Source: Oscillospiraceae bacterium
GTDB lineage: Bacteria; Bacillota; Clostridia; Oscillospirales; Ruminococcaceae
DNA length: 63,316 nt
NCBI GenBank assembly: GCA_017848115.1
Contig: JAGAKZ010000041.1
Span: 1-63,316, forward strand
Reading direction: 5' to 3'
Shown: piece after piece, positions 45,230-52,055 of the stretch
Position numbering within the stretch: the first letter of the stretch is position 1
How the letters are laid out: every line of letters begins with the position of its first letter
Notes under the pieces: model-generated
The model's input: the letters and a program-made list of their open reading frames with translations, nothing else
What the model was told of the DNA's origin: nothing
Databases searched by the model: none
Made by a program: the position numbers and the translations under genes

Positions 45230-45881
45230 TTTCCCATAACCTCCTGTAATTGCAAATGTACTTTTGAAGGAAAACACCCTCACCATCATTTTCTTCATCA
45301 AAAGACATTTGTGTTTTTTCCTTATTATTATCCTGATTCAGCAGTTGATCAAATGTATAATCACTCCGCTGAATATTAAATCCGGTGATAAATGCCCATT
45401 CGGAAAAAACAATAGGTTCATCGGTATCATTGCCGTTTTCGTCAACACATTTTAACGTAAGTGCATTGCCACAAACAATATTGCGAGAAAGAATAAAACT
45501 GATAGATTTATATGTGTCTTCATTACATTCTTTTTTACATACAGCTTTGTACTGCTTTGCCCATATTTTATAAAGTCTTTCACGACAAGCAAGAACATTA
45601 TCTGCCATAATATCAACACCATAAAGACTGCTGACAGCTAAAAGAGAGTTCTTTTCATAATCAAGAGGACTTTTTTTATATTTATTTTTAACAATAGCAA
45701 GTTTACGCTCAAGAATTTCAGCAAGAAAATTTCCATCACCACAAGCCGGTTCAAGAAAACGACTGTCTATACGTTCTGTTTCCTGCAAAACGAGGTCGCA
45801 CATTGCTTTTACTTCTCTTTCTGCAGTAAAAACCTCACCATAATCAGCAACACGCTGTTTTGATTTAACTTGTTTTTTCAT
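45222..45881 (-). CDS. Methylase-like protein lacking the catalytic NPPY motif
   Basis: A 219-residue protein with the start of an N6-methylase: ADYGEVFTAEREVKAMCDLV, then motif I FLEPACGDGNFLAEIL and a motif II region (LYGVDIMADNVLACRERL). It ends before the position of motif IV, and no NPPY/DPPY is present. So it can bind S-adenosylmethionine but should not methylate alone. It may act as a partner of the full methylase that follows, or be a split remnant. ATG 45881 follows AGGTG. First gene of the R-M-like operon, divergent from the XRE regulator. Confidence 0.8.
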   Translation of the reverse strand: MKKQVKSKQRVADYGEVFTAEREVKAMCDLVLQETERIDSRFLEPACGDGNFLAEILERKLAIVKNKYKKSPLDYEKNSLLAVSSLYGVDIMADNVLACRERLYKIWAKQYKAVCKKECNEDTYKSISFILSRNIVCGNALTLKCVDENGNDTDEPIVFSEWAFITGFNIQRSDYTFDQLLNQDNNKEKTQMSFDEENDGEGVFLQKYICNYRRLWENG

Positions 45882-45894
45882 TTTTATCACCTAA

Positions 45895-45971
45895 ATTGCA
45901 TTAAAAGCAAGAAAATTTCATATAATTGCATTGTATACAATTAGTATATCATATTATTGCACTAAATACAA
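45895..45971. repeat. Three 16-bp operator repeats, consensus ATTGCAYTNNATACAA
   Basis: Copies at 45895-45910 (last part AAAAGCAA), 45925-45940 and 45956-45971, spaced 30 and 31 bases, about three helical turns. Copy 3 covers the -35 box of the methylase promoter, copy 2 lies just past its -10 and contains the palindrome TTGTATACAA, and copy 1 adjoins the ribosome site. Likely binding sites for the XRE regulator encoded at 46020. Confidence 0.7.
45943..45971 (-). promoter_or_regulatory. Promoter of the R-M-like operon
   Basis: Minus strand TTGTAT (45971-45966), 17-base spacer, TATACT (45948-45943), embedded in the operator repeats. Confidence 0.7.
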
Positions 45972-46019
45972 GTTAATTAGAGGATAATTTGTATGTAATA
46001 AAATTTAGGCGGTGATATA

Positions 46020-46376
46020 ATGATTAGCAAGAAAAAGATTGAAGAAACAATGAAAGAGCGTAATATAAAGAATAAAGCTCTTGCTGAATTAATTGGAGTA
46101 TCTCCATCAATGATAACACGATATCTGAATGGAGAAAGTGAAATGTCTGTAACAAATCTATGTAAAATCGCTTCCGCCCTGCACGTTTCTGTAGATTATC
46201 TATGTGGCATGGAAAGTCCGGCAAGTATGTCAATGGTAGGGCTTACAAACGAACAGATGAAAATAATTCAAAACCTTAAATCTGCATTTTTAAGCCATAA
46301 TGCTACTATCAAAAAAAATCTGTCCTCAGAGCAATACGAACTCCTTGGACAGATTGTGGCTGAATTTGCAAAATAA
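46020..46376 (+). CDS. XRE-family repressor (R-M controller candidate)
   Basis: A 118-residue protein. The N-terminal helix-turn-helix (about 5-62; NKALAELIGVSPSMITRYLNGESEMSV pattern, then LCKIASALHVSVDYLCG) is a classic Cro/CI fold; the C-terminal half (LTNEQMKIIQNLKSAF, LSSEQYELLGQIV) is helical and may dimerise. AGGCGGTGATATA precedes ATG. Its place, divergent from methylase genes across three repeats, is that of a C-protein that delays restriction until methylation is established. Confidence 0.88.
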   Translation: MISKKKIEETMKERNIKNKALAELIGVSPSMITRYLNGESEMSVTNLCKIASALHVSVDYLCGMESPASMSMVGLTNEQMKIIQNLKSAFLSHNATIKKNLSSEQYELLGQIVAEFAK

Positions 46377-46377
46377 A

Positions 46378-46414
46378 AAATCCACCGGTTCAATTTAGTT
46401 CCGGTGGATTTTTT
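46378..46414 (+). terminator. Terminator between XRE gene and RloB-like gene
   Basis: TCCACCGG/CCGGTGGA stem extended by A/T pairs (46378-46388 with 46401-46411), followed by T6; strong A run on the left allows use from both sides. Confidence 0.88.
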
Positions 46415-46452
46415 GAGTTATGTAGATTTATATTTTGTTTCAGCAAAAGCCA

Positions 46453-47247
46453 TTAATTATTACTATATTGAGCATCAATCTCTGCAATACTCTTTAGCAA
46501 CCTATACACTGTTGTTCCTAAATTTGTAGGATAATCACATTCAGATTCGATGTCAAGTGCTTCAGCACGAGCAATTGCATTGTTTATAGCACCCTTGTTA
46601 TATTTATTATAATATTTTGGATCAATATGTTTGTTATCTTTTAATGGTACTTTCAAAGCAGATAATCTTTCTCTGTAATGGCTTGTCGACTTATATGAAT
46701 GATAATCATTAACTGCATAACTGTAATCTTCACTATTTACATCGTCAAAATGAAGAAGAAGCCATAATTCAAAAAAAGGGTTGCTAACAGCGTATTGGTA
46801 ATTTTTACTTTTACATTCACTTAAAACATCGTTCCATTTGTCAAAATTACTTTTTCCATCTGCATCTATTATAGATGAATTTGTATGATCATCAACATCC
46901 ATTATCAACCAAAACTCATCTTCATCATGTCTTTTAAAATCATAAACACCTTGATTCTCAACTTTAAATGCATCCATTTTTTCAAGCAAATTTTTTGGAT
47001 TTGAACTTGATATTAATTTATTCTCTTCAATGGTTCTTTTTTTAGTATTTTTTTTAAGAGCATCTTCAAGAACATTGATAATTTTCACCTTTGAATTGAT
47101 ATTTACAAAAACCATATTTATTATTTTTTCAAAATATTCCCATTCAGTCACTGAACCTTCACAAGAGATAAAGATTAATTTATCGCTTGTTCTCCGCTTC
47201 TGTCGTACAGGAGAAAATGGAACTGATGACATCCTTACAACAGCCAT
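46453..47247 (-). CDS. RloB-like TOPRIM nuclease (AbiLii-like)
   Basis: A 264-residue protein of the RloB family: basic start (PFSPVRQKRRTSDK), LIFISCEGSVTEWEYF with E30 and E35, and EFWLIMDVDDHTNSS with D117, D119 and D120, the acid pattern of a TOPRIM-type active site. Further family traits are the YAVSNPFFELWLLLHFDD motif. RloB genes accompany an AAA ATPase in restriction-linked loci and in the lactococcal phage-abortive system AbiL. Here it starts directly after the ATPase stop codon (47248), so both form a two-gene operon. Confidence 0.85.
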   Translation of the reverse strand: MAVVRMSSVPFSPVRQKRRTSDKLIFISCEGSVTEWEYFEKIINMVFVNINSKVKIINVLEDALKKNTKKRTIEENKLISSSNPKNLLEKMDAFKVENQGVYDFKRHDEDEFWLIMDVDDHTNSSIIDADGKSNFDKWNDVLSECKSKNYQYAVSNPFFELWLLLHFDDVNSEDYSYAVNDYHSYKSTSHYRERLSALKVPLKDNKHIDPKYYNKYNKGAINNAIARAEALDIESECDYPTNLGTTVYRLLKSIAEIDAQYSNN

Positions 47248-48573
47248 TTATATCTCCTCCTTAATCACAGGGATAGCTCCAAATCTTCCAGCAAGATAAT
47301 CTTTTAATATGTTTTGATTTTCTCTTACATCAAAATCAGAAAATGGTTTAAGATTAGTTTCACCATTTTTATTCTTATCAACAAACCATATTTCTTCATT
47401 CCTTAATAGTCTCTCATCAATAAGATTGGTATCATGAGCAGTAAATAACAATTGTTGATTAACTGCCTTATCTTCAAATTTATGAACAAAATACCTGGAT
47501 AATTTTGTGTGAAAACTTCTATCTAATTCATCGATTATAAAAATAGAATGATGCTGTTGATTCAATATATAAAGGACAGGAAGAATATCTAACAATCTTT
47601 GTGTTCCATCTGATTCATCTTGAATATCAAATGGAATTAATTCCCCATTCAAAAAATGTTCAAGTTTGATTTCTATCATAGTCATAGAATTTTTATTTTC
47701 TCCAAAATAGTAAAGTTTTCCATATATTTCTATAAAACCATTCTGAGCCTCTTGAATATTATTTAATATTTCTTCTGAAATACTGAATTTATTTGCAAAA
47801 TCTAAGATATCAATTCTTTTTGTTCTTGCGGTTATAGAATTTACACCTGTATCTAAAAGCGTAAGATTTTGAGAAATAAACTCTCGAAAATCTTTTTGGT
47901 ATTTAATTATTTTAGGCAAATCTTTAATTTGAGAGTCTGGATATATAATTGTTATATTCCTAAACCATGATATTATAGATTTGGGTATGATATATTCAAA
48001 ATCCACAGCCAGCTTATACAAAAACAAACTATTAGCTTGATTTTCCCCAATACTTTCACGTAAAACTTCGATAAGCTTAGATTCTCTATCATCTTGGCAT
48101 AATTTATTTAAATCATATTCTATGTTTGTATTTTTTAATCGATTTGTTTTTCTTTCAAATAATGATTCAAATCCATTTGTAGATAAAACCATCAACCATT
48201 CTTCATTAATATAAGAGTTCTTAATAGAAAAGCCATAATCATAAACTTCTCCATCAACATAAATCATAAATTCAAAAGAAGTTATTCCATCTAATTCTTC
48301 TATATTTCCACGAAATTGTGTAGATTTAAAAATAGAGAGTTTCTTTGTTCCTTTTACTATAAAATCTTTGGCAAATGCTAAGGATTTGACAAAAGAAGTT
48401 TTACCAGAAGCATTTGGTCCAAAAAAAGCGCCTCTTTTTAAAATCTTCCATGTTCCTGCAACAGTTTCTATTTCAGTTAAGAATCTATCATCTGTATTTT
48501 CAAGAGGAAACATACTGAACTCAACATTATGTCCGATTGATTTGAAATTACTAACAGAATATTTTAATAACAT
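47248..48573 (-). CDS. AAA ATPase partner of RloB (RloA/AbiLi-like)
   Basis: A 441-residue SMC/OLD-like ATPase: MLLKYSVSNFKSIG start, Walker A GPNASGKT (52-59), an extended helical middle, QDESDGTQRLLDILPVL signature, Walker B HSIFIIDELDRSFH and FTAHDTNLIDE (His switch). With the adjoining TOPRIM protein this makes a split OLD-type ATPase-nuclease, the design of AbiL and similar anti-phage modules. Defence function is inferred. Base composition is more A/T-rich than the flanking ribosomal genes, in line with acquisition. Confidence 0.87.
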   Translation of the reverse strand: MLLKYSVSNFKSIGHNVEFSMFPLENTDDRFLTEIETVAGTWKILKRGAFFGPNASGKTSFVKSLAFAKDFIVKGTKKLSIFKSTQFRGNIEELDGITSFEFMIYVDGEVYDYGFSIKNSYINEEWLMVLSTNGFESLFERKTNRLKNTNIEYDLNKLCQDDRESKLIEVLRESIGENQANSLFLYKLAVDFEYIIPKSIISWFRNITIIYPDSQIKDLPKIIKYQKDFREFISQNLTLLDTGVNSITARTKRIDILDFANKFSISEEILNNIQEAQNGFIEIYGKLYYFGENKNSMTMIEIKLEHFLNGELIPFDIQDESDGTQRLLDILPVLYILNQQHHSIFIIDELDRSFHTKLSRYFVHKFEDKAVNQQLLFTAHDTNLIDERLLRNEEIWFVDKNKNGETNLKPFSDFDVRENQNILKDYLAGRFGAIPVIKEEI

Positions 48574-48663
48574 CTACGTCACCTCCGATAATAGTATGTA
48601 ACCGTTATAGCTTAATATTCAAATTATAATATCCGGCTTTGAAAAAAATCTATTTTTAACAAA

Positions 48664-48692
48664 CAAGGCATTCACCACAAGGGCAAATGCCT
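48664..48692 (-). terminator. Probable terminator of rplM-rpsI
   Basis: AAGGCATT/AATGCCTT stem (48664-48671 with 48685-48692) about 100 bases after the rpsI stop; on the minus strand GTTTGTTAAAAATAG follows, so the T run is imperfect. Nothing else is seen in the gap 48574-48789. Confidence 0.55.
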
Positions 48693-48789
48693 TAATTACT
48701 TGTTAATTGTCTTCTAAATCTAAGCAAATTTAGAAACAACGCACATATTGGAAACACAAAGCTTCCGATTGAATAAATAAAATAAGAAA

Positions 48790-49191
48790 TTATCTCTTTG
48801 AGAACTGTGGTGCACGACGAGCAGCCTTGAGACCGTATTTCTTTCTTTCCTTCATTCTTGGGTCACGTGTGAGGAAACCTGCAGCCTTGAGAGCCGGACG
48901 AAGTTCAGGGTTGAAAAGGAGTAATGCACGTGATAAACCGTGTCTGATAGCACCAGCCTGACCTGTTACGCCACCGCCTGCAACTGTGCAAACGATATCG
49001 AACTTATCCATTGTCTCTGTGAGAGCCATTGGCTGACGAACGATGAGCTTGAGTGTATCAAGACCAAAATAATCGTCGATATCTCTTCCGTTGATTGTGA
49101 TCTTACCAGATCCGTTGTATACTCTAACTCTTGCTACAGAATGTTTTCTTCTGCCTGTTCCGTAGTAGTATTTCTGTTTTGATTCGTACAT
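48790..49191 (-). CDS. rpsI: 30S ribosomal protein S9
   Basis: A 133-residue ribosomal protein with the complete family pattern: [47 protein letters not shown] and the C-terminal [15 protein letters not shown], whose basic tail reaches the P-site tRNA. Co-transcribed behind rplM as in nearly all bacteria. Confidence 0.98.
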   Translation of the reverse strand: MYESKQKYYYGTGRRKHSVARVRVYNGSGKITINGRDIDDYFGLDTLKLIVRQPMALTETMDKFDIVCTVAGGGVTGQAGAIRHGLSRALLLFNPELRPALKAAGFLTRDPRMKERKKYGLKAARRAPQFSKR

Positions 49192-49208
49192 GTTAATAAG
49201 CTCCTTTC

Positions 49209-49637
49209 TTAAAATTCATAAGCTTCTGGCTTCTGAGCAGCCTGCTTATGTTCAGCACCCTTGTATACTCTTAAACGTGTTAATGCTGCTCTGCCAAGTG
49301 TGTTGTTAGGGAGCATTCCGTTTACTGCGATCTTCATAGCCTTGTCAGCCTTGTTAGCCATCATGTCCTTGTAGCTTTCTGACTTAAGACCACCGATCCA
49401 GCCTGTGTGCCAGTAATACTTCTTCTGTTCGAGCTTCTTACCTGTAAGGATAGCCTTGTCACAGTTGATGATGATTACGTGATCTCCACAGTCTACGTGT
49501 GGTGTATATGTTGGTTTGTGTTTACCTCTTAAAATATGAGCAGCCTTAGCAGCAACACGTCCGAGTGGCTTGCCTTCTGCATCTAAAATATACCACTTGC
49601 GGCTTACTTCGCCTGATTTAGCCATAAAAGTTGACAT
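49209..49637 (-). CDS. rplM: 50S ribosomal protein L13
   Basis: A 142-residue protein starting [20 protein letters not shown], with [33 protein letters not shown] and [21 protein letters not shown]. Standard length. GGAGGA before ATG, long structured leader and consensus promoter upstream. Confidence 0.98.
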   Translation of the reverse strand: MSTFMAKSGEVSRKWYILDAEGKPLGRVAAKAAHILRGKHKPTYTPHVDCGDHVIIINCDKAILTGKKLEQKKYYWHTGWIGGLKSESYKDMMANKADKAMKIAVNGMLPNNTLGRAALTRLRVYKGAEHKQAAQKPEAYEF

Positions 49638-49754
49638 ATTCCGTTCCTCCGTTTTTTAAAATTTCGTTTATAATTAATTATCCATTCCGATATACTAAAT
49701 ATTCGCAAGATAGCCCTTTTACGAGCATCTATTCAGTTCTATCGCAACACAACA
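49638..49754 (-). promoter_or_regulatory. rplM leader, possible autoregulatory structure
   Basis: About 117 untranslated bases. On the minus strand GCGATAG pairs with CTATC..GC (two-base bulge) around a 25-base loop. Low-GC Gram-positives have an L13 leader element at this place; I can see a stem but cannot confirm the family. Confidence 0.4.
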
Positions 49755-49760
49755 TATATT

Positions 49761-49789
49761 ATTATACTCGTAACCAAATCGTTTGTCAA
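49761..49789 (-). promoter_or_regulatory. rplM-rpsI promoter
   Basis: Perfect consensus on the minus strand: TTGACA (49789-49784), 17-base spacer, TATAAT (49766-49761). Confidence 0.92.
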
Positions 49790-49792
49790 GCT

Positions 49793-49812
49793 AAAAAAAG
49801 CTGAAATTCAGC
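49793..49812 (-). terminator. Terminator downstream of folC
   Basis: GCTGAAATTCAGC hairpin (49800-49812) followed by T7 on the minus strand, ending just before the rplM -35 box. Confidence 0.78.
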
Positions 49813-49897
49813 GATTTTTTAATTTGTATACCTTATTCTCTCGTTTTCTCATTAAATTACGCTGTTTCTCTCATTTTCTTGAGTTTCATTTCATTTT

Positions 49898-51151
49898 TTA
49901 TTTCTGACCCTCGATAAGCTTTCTGAAATTTTCTGTCATGTAAAGAGAACCGCATATTACTATAGTGGCATCATGTTTTCTGGCTGCCATCTTTGCGAGA
50001 ACAAATGCTTCACTTGTATCAGCAACGTATTTTTCACACTGAAAATATTCTGCAAGCTTTGTTTTCTCAACTGCACCCTGAATAAAACCGTCCACGCATA
50101 TAACTGCTTTGGCAAATGCAGAAACAAACTTTGCTGATGATTCTATGTCCTTTGTATCGACCATACCGAAAATAAATACTGCATTTTTTATCTCCATCGA
50201 CATAAGAGTCGACAGCAATGCACTTATTCCTGCCGGGTTATGTCCGCCATCGATTATGATGTCGGGATCTCCCTTGATTATCTCTACCCTTGACAATACC
50301 TGTACTTCACCAAGAGCATTTTTTATATGTTCATCACTTATTTCAAATCCCTGATTTCTCAGAACTTCAAGTGCTTTTATTGCACTTGCGGCATTTACTA
50401 TCTGGTGTCTGCCATGCATCTTTACTTTATATTCATTTCCCTTGTATACAAACTTTCCGCCGTCTATATTCGTTTCTATATCAGAAAACTCTGTTGATGA
50501 AGGTACTATCAGTTCAGAATTTTTAAGAATACACTCTTTACTGAATATATCCATTATGTCCTGATTGTTCCACGAAACAACTGCCGGTCTGTTATTTTTT
50601 ATTATTCCGGCTTTCTGCATAGCTATTTCTTCTATGGTGTTTCCAAGAAGTGCAGTATGATCTACAGAAACAGATGTGATAACCGAAACCAGTGGTTCTT
50701 CAACTACATTTGTACTGTCAAAAACACCGCCTATACCTGCTTCTAGAAATACTATATCACACTTTTCTCTTGCAAAATAGAGAAGTGCTATTGCCATAGT
50801 GATCTCAAACTGCGAATACTCATCATCACCTGCCGCCGCTGCTACCTGTGTACAAAGTCCGGCAACATCATCCTGAGAAATATTTTCAGAGTTTATTCGT
50901 ATTCTGTCCTCATATACCCTTATAAAAGGTGATGTAAACTGACCTGTCTTATAGCCTGCATTGATAAGACTCTGTGACATATATTCGAGTACCGAACCTT
51001 TTCCGTTTGTACCGGCTATATGTACTACTTTCAGATTTTTGTGAGGGTCTGAGAGATTTTTCATAAGTTTCTCTGCCCTGCTCAGATTTCTTACTTTTCC
51101 GCCTGATTTTGTGTAACTGTTGATAAACTGCATTGCTTCCTGATAATTCAT
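49898..51151 (-). CDS. folC: Bifunctional folylpolyglutamate/dihydrofolate synthase
   Basis: A 417-residue Mur-ligase-fold enzyme that adds glutamate to folates. Motifs: P-loop GTNGKGSV, TSPFIRVYEDRIRIN, EAGIGGVFDSTN, SVSVDHTALLGNTIEEIA and IIDGGHNPAG. ATG 51151 has GGAGGTG 8 bases away; the 51196 start is an upstream extension. It follows the AIM24-family gene in the same direction. Confidence 0.95.
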   Translation of the reverse strand: MNYQEAMQFINSYTKSGGKVRNLSRAEKLMKNLSDPHKNLKVVHIAGTNGKGSVLEYMSQSLINAGYKTGQFTSPFIRVYEDRIRINSENISQDDVAGLCTQVAAAAGDDEYSQFEITMAIALLYFAREKCDIVFLEAGIGGVFDSTNVVEEPLVSVITSVSVDHTALLGNTIEEIAMQKAGIIKNNRPAVVSWNNQDIMDIFSKECILKNSELIVPSSTEFSDIETNIDGGKFVYKGNEYKVKMHGRHQIVNAASAIKALEVLRNQGFEISDEHIKNALGEVQVLSRVEIIKGDPDIIIDGGHNPAGISALLSTLMSMEIKNAVFIFGMVDTKDIESSAKFVSAFAKAVICVDGFIQGAVEKTKLAEYFQCEKYVADTSEAFVLAKMAARKHDATIVICGSLYMTENFRKLIEGQK

Positions 51152-51212
51152 AAAAAAACACCTCCGTTTAAATAAATCACCGCCTGATGATTTCACAGAC
51201 GGTGAGACAAAA

Positions 51213-51890
51213 CTATTTACTTGTAACCATGTATCTGCTGAGATTTGAAGCGAGTGTCATTATAGGCATTGTCTGGAGCCATACATGACCGGGACCTGTT
51301 ACTTTGGTATTGAATAAACCTTCACCGCCGAAAAGTGCATTTCCGATACCTTTAACGCTCTCAATATCTACAGAACATGTAGAATCCATAGCTGCAAGGT
51401 AACCTGTATCAACAAGAATTGACTCTCCTGCTGAAAGTTCATATTCAACCACACTTCCGCCGATTTCGAGGAAGAGCATACCGTAGCCACTAAACTTCTG
51501 CATTATGAAACCTTCACCGCCAAACAGACCTGCTCCGAATTTTTTCTGGAAGAAAAGTTCATAGTTTACTGTTTCGCTTGATGCAAGAAATGCCGACTTC
51601 TGAGCAACGATATTTCTCTGTGGTGAGATCTCTATAGCAATTATCTGACCCGGAACTGATGGTGCAAAAGCAATTTCACCCTGTCCCTTTGGTGTGTACT
51701 TGTTCTGGAAAATTGATTCACCTGATACCATTCTGGAGAACATCTTTCCGACACCGCCACCTGCATTTGTAGACATCTGCATATTTGGTGACATCCATGC
51801 CATAGCACCTTTCTGACAAGCTACTGTTTCTCCGTCTTCAAGTGTACAGATAACTATCGGAAACGGATCGCCTTTGATTTCATATCTCAT
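51213..51890 (-). CDS. AIM24/TIGR00266 family protein
   Basis: A 225-residue all-beta protein of the AIM24 (TIGR00266) family, double-stranded beta-helix fold: KGAMAWMSPNMQMSTN, FQNKYTPKGQGEIAFAPSVPGQIIAIEI, GGEGFIMQKFSGYGMLFLEIGG, ESILVDTGYLAAMDSTC and GHVWLQTMPI. The bacterial role is unknown; relatives occur in mitochondria biogenesis and are often stress-linked. It has a perfect promoter and a palindrome just after the start site. Confidence 0.92.
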   Translation of the reverse strand: MRYEIKGDPFPIVICTLEDGETVACQKGAMAWMSPNMQMSTNAGGGVGKMFSRMVSGESIFQNKYTPKGQGEIAFAPSVPGQIIAIEISPQRNIVAQKSAFLASSETVNYELFFQKKFGAGLFGGEGFIMQKFSGYGMLFLEIGGSVVEYELSAGESILVDTGYLAAMDSTCSVDIESVKGIGNALFGGEGLFNTKVTGPGHVWLQTMPIMTLASNLSRYMVTSK

Positions 51891-51920
51891 AATAAAATAC
51901 CCCCATAAATATATTTCTCA

Positions 51921-51953
51921 TTAAAATTCGTAATGTGATTTAACGAATTTTAA
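51921..51953 (-). repeat. 11-bp palindrome in the 5' untranslated region of the AIM24-family gene
   Basis: TTAAAATTCGT (51921-51931) and ACGAATTTTAA (51943-51953) with an 11-base loop, 8 bases after the expected start site. No T run follows, so it is an operator or an mRNA 5' stem rather than a terminator. Confidence 0.6.
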
Positions 51954-51967
51954 GTTTTATGGTATTA

Positions 51968-51996
51968 ATTATACACAAAAAACTGTAGAATGTCAA
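51968..51996 (-). promoter_or_regulatory. Promoter of the AIM24-family gene
   Basis: Perfect consensus on the minus strand: TTGACA (51996-51991), 17-base spacer, TATAAT (51973-51968). Confidence 0.9.
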
Positions 51997-52055
51997 TACA
52001 AATATGGGGGTTTTTATTATTTATTTGTTATTATGTCGATAACAGACATTTGTAA

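Noticed and set aside
37545-48573. Prophage or transposon
   Set aside because: No integrase, transposase, structural phage genes, terminal repeats or target duplications were seen; the accessory genes look like a defence region without mobility genes.
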